Shown piece after piece: positions 17,509 to 25,747 of a DNA stretch of 37,424 bases (position 1 is its first letter; each line of letters begins with the position of its first letter). A model generated the notes under the pieces. That model ran no database searches. It was not told the DNA's origin and worked only from the letters and a program-made list of their open reading frames with translations. This DNA is from CAZAYB01 sp964489215. Lineage in GTDB: Bacteria; Planctomycetota; Phycisphaerae; Sedimentisphaerales; Anaerohalosphaeraceae. The DNA lies in NCBI GenBank assembly GCA_964489215.1, contig CAZAYB010000001.1, positions 1 to 37,424 on the forward strand. The letters run 5' to 3'. The translations under genes were made by a program, and so were the position numbers.

Positions 17509-18816
17509 ATGACCGAAAGAGTAGTAATAACCGGCATGGGCATTGTTTGCCCAATGGGAAATAACGTCGAAACAACATGGCAGGGAATGATGAAATGCCA
17601 AAATGGAATTGATAAAACAACAATTTTCGACGCATCGACTTTCCCAACTACGTTCTCAGCTGAGGTAAAAAACTATAATCTTAATGATTTCACAAAAAAC
17701 CCAAAGCTGCACGAAAATTCCAACAGGGGTTCTGCTTTCGTTATAGGAGCCGCCGCACAGGCCTGTAAACAGGCAAATATCGAAATAGAAACTGACTTTC
17801 CAAAAGACAATATTGACCGAAAAAAACTCGGAATATATCTCGGTGCCGGAGAAGGCTCTGTAGACTCAGATGTATTCTTCGAAGCCCTCATCGCTGGATG
17901 GGACCATCAATCCAGAGATGTCAACTGGGAAAAATGGGCAGCCGTTGCATGTGAAAAATTTAGGCCTTCACATGAACTTGAGCAGGAGCCGAATATGCCC
18001 GCCGCTCACCTGGCAAGACTAACAGGAGCAAGAGGGCCTTCAAAAAGCTGTCTCACAGCCTGCGCAGCAAGCACACAGGCAATCGGAGAGGCCGCCATGA
18101 TGGTAAGACACAAAAAAAATGATATAATGATAGCAGGCGGTGCACACTCAATGATACACCCGCTCGGAGTTACCGGCTTTAACAGATTAACCGCCCTGTC
18201 AACAAGAAATAACTCTCCCCAGACCGCCTCAAGACCTTTCACTGCATCCAGAGACGGCTTCGTAATTGGCGAAGGCGCAGCCATAGTTATATTGGAATCG
18301 CTCACAAGCGCAAAAAAAAGAAAAGCTGAAATACTCGCAGAAGTCACAGGATTTGGAAGCAGTAATGACGCATTCCGGGTAACTGACATGCACGAACAGG
18401 CAAGAGGAGCTGTCTCAGCAATGAAAGCAGCTATGCAGGACGCAAACGTAACAATTAAGGACATAGACTATATCAGCACCCACGGAACCAGCACCGGAGA
18501 AAATGACTCTATAGAAACACTCGCAATAAAAACCGTCTTCGGCAATCATGCCGCAAACGTACCTTGCAGCAGCGTAAAAAGCATGTTCGGACACCTTATA
18601 GGTGCAACAGGATGCGCAGAACTTATCACCTGTATCCTGGCAATAAGAGACCAGGTACTCCCCCCAACTATTAATTATGATGACCCCGACCCAAATCTCG
18701 ACCTGGACTACGTACCGAATAAACCAAGAAAAGCAAATGTAAACACCGTCATGAGCGAATCATTCGGTTTTGGCGGACAAAACAATGTTATTATAATTCA
18801 GAAATTCAGTGAATAG
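17509..18816 (+). CDS. Beta-ketoacyl-ACP synthase (intact KS)
   Basis: This condensing enzyme elongates acyl-ACP with malonyl-ACP. The full triad is present: C185 in GPSKSCLTACAAS, H325 in STHGTSTGEND and H362 in KSMFGHLIGATG. The C-terminal SFGFGGQNNVIII is also standard for the FabF group. I chose the ATG at 17509 (MTERVVITGMG), 4 bp after the stop of the degenerate KS gene and matching the usual KS N-terminus. An in-frame ATG at 17491 would overlap the preceding gene by 14 bp. The tight spacing implies coupled translation and a KS/KS-beta heterodimer. At 435 residues the length is normal for the family. Whether it serves housekeeping fatty-acid synthesis or a special lipid or polyene is open. 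Confidence 0.9.
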   Translation: MTERVVITGMGIVCPMGNNVETTWQGMMKCQNGIDKTTIFDASTFPTTFSAEVKNYNLNDFTKNPKLHENSNRGSAFVIGAAAQACKQANIEIETDFPKDNIDRKKLGIYLGAGEGSVDSDVFFEALIAGWDHQSRDVNWEKWAAVACEKFRPSHELEQEPNMPAAHLARLTGARGPSKSCLTACAASTQAIGEAAMMVRHKKNDIMIAGGAHSMIHPLGVTGFNRLTALSTRNNSPQTASRPFTASRDGFVIGEGAAIVILESLTSAKKRKAEILAEVTGFGSSNDAFRVTDMHEQARGAVSAMKAAMQDANVTIKDIDYISTHGTSTGENDSIETLAIKTVFGNHAANVPCSSVKSMFGHLIGATGCAELITCILAIRDQVLPPTINYDDPDPNLDLDYVPNKPRKANVNTVMSESFGFGGQNNVIIIQKFSE

Positions 18817-18818
18817 CC

Positions 18819-20084
18819 ATGATTGATATCAAATTAATAAGACAGGAACCGGAAAAATTCAAGAAAGCTTCAAAGCTCAAAAATATTGAATGCGACGTTG
18901 ATAAACTTCTCGAAATCGAAAACAAACTAAGGGAAAACAAAACCGCATTGCAGGAAATAGCTACAGAGAAAAACAGCATTGGTAAAACAATCCCAAAACT
19001 CGACAAAAATGAAAAACAAAAAGCCATTCAAAAACTTTCAAAACTAAAGGAAGATGAAGTCGCCTACAATGAAACAATAAAACAGCTCCAACCTGTTTTT
19101 GAAAGCCTTATTGCACAAGTACCCCAGCCGCCGGACCAGGATGTACCCGTTGGACAGGATGACACAGAAAATGTCGAAATAAAAAAAGAAGGGCAGATCA
19201 GATCATTTGACTTCGAACCAAAGGACCACGTTCAGTTGGGAATTGACCTTGACATAATTGATATAGAAAGAGGCGTAAAACTGGCCGGCACAAGAAACTA
19301 CTTCTTAAAAGGTGACGGAGCACTCCTGCACTGGTCAGTACTAAGGCTCGCACTTGATTACATGGTAAAAAAAGGGTATACACCCATGGCCGTACCACTG
19401 CTGATGAGGGATGAAGTCATGATGGGAACAGGTTACTTCCCTGGCTCAGAAGAACAAACATATCAGATGGAAAGAGACGCCCTCAATCTCGCAGGAACAG
19501 CTGAGGTGCCGGTAACAGCATACCATTCAAACGAAATTCTCGAGGAAGACCAGCTGCCCATAAAATCTGTCGCACAGAGCACCTGTTTTAGAAGAGAAGC
19601 AGGCGCCGCAGGAAAAGATACGCACGGGCTTTACAGGATTCATCAGTTCGACAAGGTTGAGCAGGTTATAATTGCTGAAAACGATATCGAAAAGAGTAAG
19701 CAGTATCACCAGGAAATACTGCAAAATTCAGAAGCTGTTATGCAGGCCCTTGAAATACCATACAGAGTAGTAAATGTCTGCACCGGAGACCTGGGGAGGG
19801 GACAGGCACAAAAATTCGATATCGAAGCATGGATGCCTTCGAGAAACAGCTACGGAGAAACGCACTCGGCAAGCAGATTCTACGAGTTCCAGGCCAGAAG
19901 AATGAATCTAAGATATAAAAAAGACGGAAATAACATTTTCTGCCACACACTGAACAACACCGTCATCGCCTCACCGAGAGTACTTATTCCAATTCTCGAA
20001 CTGAACCAGAATCCCGATGGTTCAATAAATATACCAAAGGCACTGCAGCCATACATGAATAAGGAAATAATAACAAAAAAGTAA
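18819..20084 (+). CDS. serS: Serine--tRNA ligase
   Basis: This class II aminoacyl-tRNA synthetase charges tRNA-Ser (and tRNA-Sec where present) with serine. The N-terminal 105 residues form the long coiled-coil arm that grips the tRNA variable arm (Lys/Glu-rich, DKLLEIENKLRENKTALQEI). The catalytic core shows AGTAEVPVTAYH (the serine-binding TxE loop), motif 2 CFRREAGAAGKDTHGLYRIH and motif 3 around SPRVLIPILELNQ. The motif 3 lead-in reads LNNTVIASPR rather than the more common LNGSGLAVGR. At 421 residues the length is normal. The ATG sits 2 bp after the ketosynthase stop, so serS is probably co-transcribed with the acyl cassette, an unusual partner for a tRNA synthetase. Confidence 0.96.
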   Translation: MIDIKLIRQEPEKFKKASKLKNIECDVDKLLEIENKLRENKTALQEIATEKNSIGKTIPKLDKNEKQKAIQKLSKLKEDEVAYNETIKQLQPVFESLIAQVPQPPDQDVPVGQDDTENVEIKKEGQIRSFDFEPKDHVQLGIDLDIIDIERGVKLAGTRNYFLKGDGALLHWSVLRLALDYMVKKGYTPMAVPLLMRDEVMMGTGYFPGSEEQTYQMERDALNLAGTAEVPVTAYHSNEILEEDQLPIKSVAQSTCFRREAGAAGKDTHGLYRIHQFDKVEQVIIAENDIEKSKQYHQEILQNSEAVMQALEIPYRVVNVCTGDLGRGQAQKFDIEAWMPSRNSYGETHSASRFYEFQARRMNLRYKKDGNNIFCHTLNNTVIASPRVLIPILELNQNPDGSINIPKALQPYMNKEIITKK

Positions 20085-20093
20085 AAACTAAAA

Positions 20094-20551
20094 GTGGACC
20101 AGATTCGCTATAATCTTGAGCTTCTCAACCGCCGTACCGACCCAACCCCGCCCATTAAGTTGCTATGGCAAAATTGCCCCCTCCTGCCTGCTGCAATCGC
20201 TTTAATACTTGGAATTTTAACTCATTACAATTTCAGACTACCGCCTTTTATTTACCTGCTTTTACTGATTATTCCCTTTACAATACTAACCCTTGCAAAA
20301 AAAATAAAAAAATACATCACTGCTGCAAACCTTGTAACCTTAGCGATAATCATTTCATTCTTTTCAATGGGTTCTTTAAAGGTAGCCTCCCATCTTAACT
20401 GCCCGCCCAACCACATTAAGAACATCGTAAAAAACCAACAACGCCTGGCAACCATAAAAGCAACAGTTATCTCAAAACCCAAAATCTCAAATGAGAAAAA
20501 CTGGAAATTTGCAAAATACACATGGTCACCTCAAAACGCTTCTTTCTATGC
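20094..20551 (+). CDS. comEC: ComEC/Rec2-type DNA uptake channel, N-terminal part (cut by sequence gap)
   Basis: This is the start of a ComEC-family inner-membrane protein, the channel that carries transforming single-stranded DNA into the cytoplasm. It begins at GTG 20094, 9 bp after serS. About 150 residues are readable, with two hydrophobic stretches near residues 26-60 and 72-96 and then the beginning of a soluble region (LATIKATVISKPKISNEKNW) that fits the OB-like DUF4131 domain. The reading is broken by 100 N at 20552. The continuation at 20652 is in another frame relative to the placeholder, which is expected if the true gap is not 100 bases. I treat this as the same gene as 20652-22426, not as a separate frameshifted gene. 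Confidence 0.8.
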
Positions 20552-20651
20552 NNNNNNNNNNNNNNNNNNNNNNNNNNNNNNNNNNNNNNNNNNNNNNNNN
20601 NNNNNNNNNNNNNNNNNNNNNNNNNNNNNNNNNNNNNNNNNNNNNNNNNNN
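20552..20651. other. 100-N assembly gap inside comEC
   Basis: Exactly 100 N is a common scaffolding placeholder. The two sides of comEC lie in different frames across it, so the true length is probably not 100, and any frameshift call here is unreliable. Confidence 0.95.
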
Positions 20652-22426
20652 ATACCGCTTTAATTGACCAAAGCCTGCTGTATCCTCAAAACAAACAGCT
20701 GATTAACGCGCTGCTTTTGGGTAATAGAACAAATCTTGATCCAATTGCCTACGAGGCCTTTAGAAAAACCGGGCTGGCACACTTCATCAGCTTATCTGGC
20801 CTGCACGTGGGAATAATAATAACTTTCGTCTGGATTATCCTGAGAACCGCAGGAATAATAAAACCTTTAAGGGCACTGATCTGTATCATCTTCGTGCTGA
20901 TTTACGTATCCATCCTCCCAACCAGAGCCCCAACTCTCCGCGCCGCAGTAATAGCCGTCTTTATCCTTACAGGACAAATATTCGGCAAAAAACCACACCC
21001 TCTCAATGCACTGTCACTTTCCGCAATTTTCATTCTCCTGATAAGGCCGGAAGATATCTTCAGCCCGGGCTGGCAGCTGTCATACTCAACCGTTCTTGCA
21101 ATCATATTGCTCTACCCCGCAATCACAGAGCCGTTATCTGTAAAACTAAAAATTTTATTATCGAAATTACCCTCAACCAGAACACTCAAATTAATTAAGA
21201 CCGTTATCATAACCTCACTTGAAATTTTTCTCGTAGGTCTCTGTGCCTGGCTCGGGGGACTGGGAATACTGCTATACCACTTCAAAACAGTAACAATTCT
21301 TTCTCCCCTGTGGACCCTTATCACTTTCCCGATCGTATTTCTGCTTCTGCTGTTCTCATTCACCCAGTTGACTATAGGCCTGCTGCTTCCAACATCTGCA
21401 ATGATAATTAGCCTCCTAAACGACAAACTCGCACAACTGCTGACAAACATCGTAAAATTCCTGGCTCTGCATGATCCCTCATACATCATCCTCGGAGCAA
21501 TCCCAATATCTATCGCCGCAATCTACTACCTCACACTGCTGCACTACCGAATCACACTATACAGAAAAACAAAAGTCAACAAACTAATCACAGCAATCCT
21601 AACACTGACTTTCATTTTTTCCATATCGGCACTGAAGTTATCGCGCACAAAGCGTTCCCACCTTGAAATGACCGTAATGCACACAGGCAAAGGCCAAAGC
21701 ATACTCGTCCAGCTACCCCCCGACATTAACATACTCTTCGATGCCGGCTCAATGTCCTATCGCGACCCGGGAAACCGAATTATCGCACCAGCTCTGATTC
21801 ATAAAGCAGTAACATCTTTAGACGCCCTTTTCATAAGCCATGACGACATAGACCACCTCAACGGATCATACGAACTGCTGACAAAAATCCCCGCAAAAGC
21901 TGTCTATGTCAATGACACCTTTCTACAAGCCGCAAAAGAAAAATCTTCCGCCTCATACCTGGCACAATCCCTCAAGGAAATACAAATACCCTTAAAAAAT
22001 GATAAACATTTCAATCTGCCCCCATCACCGGCAAAACTTGATATCCTAAGCAACAAGTTACCAAAATTCAGATCCGACAACAATAACAGCCAGGTAATAC
22101 TTATCTCTTTCGCAGAAAAAAACATACTCATCACCGCTGACATCCAGAACATTGCCCAGCAACACCTGCTTCAAATATTACAAAACAAAAAAATCGACAT
22201 ACTTATAACCCCACATCACGGCTCAAAAAACAAATCCATCCCAGACCTGCACCGAAAACTCAAAGCAGACTACGCAATAACAAACTGCTCTCTGTCACAA
22301 TACAAAAAAAGCGTAAATATAATAACAGATATTAAATCCTTCTATACGTGTATCGACTCGGCCGTAAAAGTAAAAATAAAGGCCGACGGCAGCATATCCG
22401 CCGTCAGCCACAAAATATCACAATAA
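20652..22426 (+). CDS. comEC: ComEC/Rec2-type DNA uptake channel, C-terminal part
   Basis: This is the continuation of the comEC gene after the assembly gap. It opens inside the Competence domain (LINALLLGNRTNLDP, then TGLAHFISLSGLHVGIIITF, the family hallmark) and carries about eight TM segments up to residue 325 of this part. A metallo-beta-lactamase-like domain follows (HTGKGQSILVQLPPDINILFDAG, SHDDIDHLNGS with the HxDxDH metal motif, LITADIQ, LITPHHGSKN). In ComEC this domain is proposed to degrade the non-transported strand. The end is intact, and the two parts together give about 780 residues, normal for the family. The gene ends 107 bp from the convergent lipoprotein gene, with no strong terminator between them. 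A prepilin peptidase needed by type IV pilus-based uptake is encoded nearby. Confidence 0.93.
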
Positions 22427-22533
22427 CTCTGCTCAAACTGCCGAAAAATCAAACAAACATTGACTGACTTATCTGGCAACTTTATATAACAGACATCAAC
22501 AAACTGTCACTTCTAAAACAAAAGTCTTACTAA

Positions 22534-23208
22534 CTACCGCATATAAACCACTACTTCTACCCTGCGATTTTTGGCCTTACCGCTCGAACTGGCATTGGAA
22601 GCTATGGGATTATGCTCACCAGCTCCGCAAGCCCGAATATCCGACGGAGAAAAACCCCTTTCCACCAGATAACGAAGAACCGAAAGAGCTCTCTGAGCAG
22701 AAAGCTCCCAGTTATCCTTCCAGCTGGACTTGCGTATAGGATCGCTGTCTGTATGACCTACAACATCAACCCTTCTGCCCCAGTAACGCTGACGAAGAAC
22801 CGTCAATATCTGATTAAGCTCAGAAATTGTGGACTTCTTAAGCGAGGCCTTTCCCGGGCTAAACAAAATCGCATTCGGCAAAGTCACCGTAATCGTTCCA
22901 GCCGTAGGATCTACCGCAACATCCATTCCGGTAAAGCCTGTCGCCTCTGCCGCACTCTTGCCCTGGTCCATCTGAGACTGAAGATCATTTAGCCTCTGCT
23001 GACAGCTCGAAAGCTCGCCTTCACACTGACTCTTGTCTGCCGTACAGCCGTCAAGAGACGCCACACAGTTGTCATAAAGCCCCTTAAGGTTCTCATGTTC
23101 AACATTAAGCGTCTTGTAACGCTTTTCCCAGTTAGTACAGCCGCTAAGAACCATCACAGCCGCAACACCAATTACTGCCAACAATAACTGCCTTTTGCTT
23201 TTTCTCAT
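22534..23208 (-). CDS. OmpA/Pal-family peptidoglycan-binding lipoprotein
   Basis: This is a cell-envelope lipoprotein with a peptidoglycan-binding domain. The signal peptide ends in the lipobox LSGC, giving lipidated Cys24. A Cys-containing coiled coil follows (about 28-85, with C48, C55, C62, C69 spaced every seven residues), then the OmpA-C/Pal domain (about 100-224): ILFSPGKASLKKS, VDVVGHTDSDPIR, NWELSAQRALSVLRYLVERG and KNRRVEVVV. The length is 224. GGGAGGT precedes the ATG at 23208. It follows the prepilin peptidase gene by 41 bp on the same strand. A MotB-like stator role is possible in principle, but the lipobox replaces the MotB N-terminal TM, so a Pal-like anchor between membrane and wall is more likely. 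Confidence 0.9.
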   Translation of the reverse strand: MRKSKRQLLLAVIGVAAVMVLSGCTNWEKRYKTLNVEHENLKGLYDNCVASLDGCTADKSQCEGELSSCQQRLNDLQSQMDQGKSAAEATGFTGMDVAVDPTAGTITVTLPNAILFSPGKASLKKSTISELNQILTVLRQRYWGRRVDVVGHTDSDPIRKSSWKDNWELSAQRALSVLRYLVERGFSPSDIRACGAGEHNPIASNASSSGKAKNRRVEVVVYMR

Positions 23209-23249
23209 GCTTTGACCTCCCTATTCAGGTTTATCATCCATAATTAACT

Positions 23250-24428
23250 TTAATAATTCAACAGCATTACTTCTACAATTCGGTGTCTGAACCAATCATG
23301 AAAAATGATAACAGCAAACACCGCCAAACTCAAGAACGGACCGTAAGGAATTTCATGCCTTTTCTTAAATACCATCGTACCAATACCCCACGCAAGTCCA
23401 AAAAAAGGTGCAACAAAAAACGCCAGAACAACCATAACAGGTCCGATAACGCTGCCCGCAGCACCCATAAGATGCACATCTCCAAGCCCCATTGCCTCTT
23501 TCCCAAAAGCAACAGTGCCGAGAATTCGAGTAATCCATACTACTCCACATCCGATAAAATAGCCCCATAAACTGCCAAAAAGGCCATTCATGACTGCTCC
23601 CTGCGAAAAATCGATCCACCAGTTATCAACAGCATCAAATCTGCTGAAAATAAACCAACCCAAAAAAGCACCTATTATTATCGGCAAAAGAAAAAATATT
23701 TCTTTAACAACCTCCCAACGGTCATTATAGCCGCCCTGGGCAGGGTTAAAATCCTTTTCCAGACCCTCATCTTCACCCATCGGATAACTCCGCTTTATAA
23801 AACCGCAAAAAAGCAAAGCCAGACTAACCGCCAAACCAACCAGACATCCAGCCGCAGCAGCAGCCACCGATGCACTGGCAGTCGGAAAAAGCCTGTAGGT
23901 CTGAATAATTGGATAATCTATAAAAAAAGACGCAAAACCGGACCCTGCCAGCCCAACTGCGGTAACAAACCAGCACATTGATATCGGAATAATAAAAAGT
24001 TCAAGATCAATAGCCGACGCCCCAAGCAAAGTCGTAAAAAGTACAATTTGAGTAACATATAACACCCATCCGCCGCCGCTGAAAAACTTATCTGCAGCAA
24101 AAACGCCCTCAAAACCCAAACTCCGGTAATCCATCACAAAATAAAAAACGAATAACCCCGCAAAAAGTAAACCCGTCAACAGCTCAACTGTAAAATACCT
24201 TACAGATATCTTAGTCCCGCATTTTCTGCACTTACCGCCGAGCAAAACCCAGCTGACAAGCGGAATATTATCATAGAACCTTATCTTATCGCTGCATACA
24301 GGACAGGAAGAACCCGGACTAACCAAAGATTTCTCTCTGGGCAGACGGTATATAACTACATTAAGAAAGCTGCCCACACAAAGCCCAAAAAGAAAAAGAT
24401 AAACAGTAAGTAATATAGTAAGACTCAT
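23250..24428 (-). CDS. pilD: Prepilin peptidase / N-methyltransferase
   Basis: This membrane aspartyl protease (family A24) cleaves the leader of type IV prepilins or pseudopilins and methylates the new N-terminus. The N-terminal domain reads GSFLNVVIYRLPREKS with two CxxC pairs (C42/C45, C67/C70) that bind zinc. The catalytic Asp residues are D141 (GASAIDLELFIIP) and D317 in GLGDVHLMGA (the GxGD motif). At 392 residues it is about 100 longer than most PilD proteins; the extra length lies between the two Asp residues (about 205-300, including the acidic stretch GEDEGLEKDFNPAQGGY). AGGAG precedes the ATG at 24428. It follows argG by 20 bp. No pilin gene is in the window, but comEC lies next door. 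Confidence 0.94.
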   Translation of the reverse strand: MSLTILLTVYLFLFGLCVGSFLNVVIYRLPREKSLVSPGSSCPVCSDKIRFYDNIPLVSWVLLGGKCRKCGTKISVRYFTVELLTGLLFAGLFVFYFVMDYRSLGFEGVFAADKFFSGGGWVLYVTQIVLFTTLLGASAIDLELFIIPISMCWFVTAVGLAGSGFASFFIDYPIIQTYRLFPTASASVAAAAAGCLVGLAVSLALLFCGFIKRSYPMGEDEGLEKDFNPAQGGYNDRWEVVKEIFFLLPIIIGAFLGWFIFSRFDAVDNWWIDFSQGAVMNGLFGSLWGYFIGCGVVWITRILGTVAFGKEAMGLGDVHLMGAAGSVIGPVMVVLAFFVAPFFGLAWGIGTMVFKKRHEIPYGPFLSLAVFAVIIFHDWFRHRIVEVMLLNY

Positions 24429-24448
24429 CTAAACTCCTGCAAATATCA

Positions 24449-25705
24449 CTATTTCGTCCCTGACCTGCTCTTACGCTTCCCACCTGATTTCTTAGCCTTG
24501 AGCCTGTCCCTCAACCCAGCAACCTTCATCGGCAAACCGAAAAGACGAATAAAACCGGTAGCATCACTCGGGTCATAATCTTCACCCATTGTAAAACTGG
24601 CCAGCTTCGTACTATAAAGACTATAAGCACTTTTAACACCTGCCAAAGTACATCTGCCCTTATAAAGCTTAAGTCTCACCGTCCCGGTAACACACTTTTG
24701 AGTACTGTCAACAAAAGCATCCAAAGCCTCGCGAAGCGGACAAAACCACTGTCCGTTGTAAACCATCTCAGCATATTTTAAACCGATCTGCTGCTTATAA
24801 TGAAGAGTATCGCGATCAAGACACAAACTCTCAAGAGCCTTATGTGCCCTCATAAGTATAGTCCCGCCAGGTGTTTCGTATACACCCCGAGACTTGATTC
24901 CCACAAGCCTGTTTTCTACAAGATCGTCCTGTCCAACACCATGAAGACCTCCAGCCTCATTTAAACGCTCAACAATGCTGACCCCGTCTAATGACTTGCC
25001 GTTAACCTTAACCGGAACACCGCAATCAAAACCAACTTCAACATAATCAGCCTTTGCCGGGGTCTTGGATACTGGCCTGCTCATAACAAAAAGGTTATCT
25101 TTCGGCTCATTCCAGGGGTCCTCAAGATCCGCACCCTCATGACTTATATGCCACAAATTCCGGTCACGCGAATATATCTTCTTTTTGCTCTGATCGATCG
25201 GAATGTTATGTTTCTTAGCATAATCTACAGCAGCCTCCCTGCTGGTAAGAGTAAAATTCTTATCCTTCCATGGAGCTATTATCTTAAGCTTTGGATCAAG
25301 AGCCATAAAAGTAAGCTCAAAACGGACCTGGTCGTTACCCTTACCCGTCGCTCCGTGCGCAACTGCACTTGCTCCAAACTTATGCGCCGCCTCTACCTGG
25401 TGCTTAGCTATCAATGGCCTTGCTATACTCGTCCCCAAAAGATAGTCATGCTCATAAACCGCACCTGCTTTAAGCATACGCCAGATATAATCTTCCACAA
25501 ACTCCTTACGCAGATCCTTGACTACACAATCTACTGCACCTGTCGCCTTAGCCTTTTTCTTTATTCCCTCAAGCTCATCACCCTGGCCAAGCTCTGCCGC
25601 AAAAGCTACGACCTCATAACCATAAGTCTCCTTTAGCCACGGCAGGATAACACTCGTATCCAGACCGCCGCTGTAAGCCAGAACAACCTTTTCCTTTTTT
25701 GCCAT
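24449..25705 (-). CDS. argG: Argininosuccinate synthase
   Basis: This cytoplasmic enzyme condenses citrulline and aspartate with ATP to argininosuccinate, the penultimate step of arginine synthesis. The PP-loop AYSGGLDTSVI stands at the N-terminus (residues 9-19). Other family blocks include HGATGKGNDQVRFE, the SREAAVDYAKKHNIPI segment, IYSRDRNLWHISHEG and GIKSRGVYETPGG. The length of 418 is normal, with a short basic Lys/Arg/Ser tail added at the end. GAGGT precedes the ATG at 25705. It lies 42 bp after aroDE and 20 bp before the prepilin peptidase gene, so the four genes from aroDE to the lipoprotein probably form one transcript. Confidence 0.97.
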   Translation of the reverse strand: MAKKEKVVLAYSGGLDTSVILPWLKETYGYEVVAFAAELGQGDELEGIKKKAKATGAVDCVVKDLRKEFVEDYIWRMLKAGAVYEHDYLLGTSIARPLIAKHQVEAAHKFGASAVAHGATGKGNDQVRFELTFMALDPKLKIIAPWKDKNFTLTSREAAVDYAKKHNIPIDQSKKKIYSRDRNLWHISHEGADLEDPWNEPKDNLFVMSRPVSKTPAKADYVEVGFDCGVPVKVNGKSLDGVSIVERLNEAGGLHGVGQDDLVENRLVGIKSRGVYETPGGTILMRAHKALESLCLDRDTLHYKQQIGLKYAEMVYNGQWFCPLREALDAFVDSTQKCVTGTVRLKLYKGRCTLAGVKSAYSLYSTKLASFTMGEDYDPSDATGFIRLFGLPMKVAGLRDRLKAKKSGGKRKSRSGTK

Positions 25706-25747
25706 ATTATAACCTCACCTCAAAAAAATTAACCTGATCTGATTATC

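Noticed and set aside
20522..20663. Apparent frameshift in comEC, with the two halves in different frames
   Set aside because: The halves are separated by a 100-N placeholder of unknown true length, so the frame change carries no biological meaning.
22385..22405. GACGGC/GCCGTC hairpin at the end of comEC
   Set aside because: It lies inside the coding region with no T-run after it, so I do not call it a terminator.
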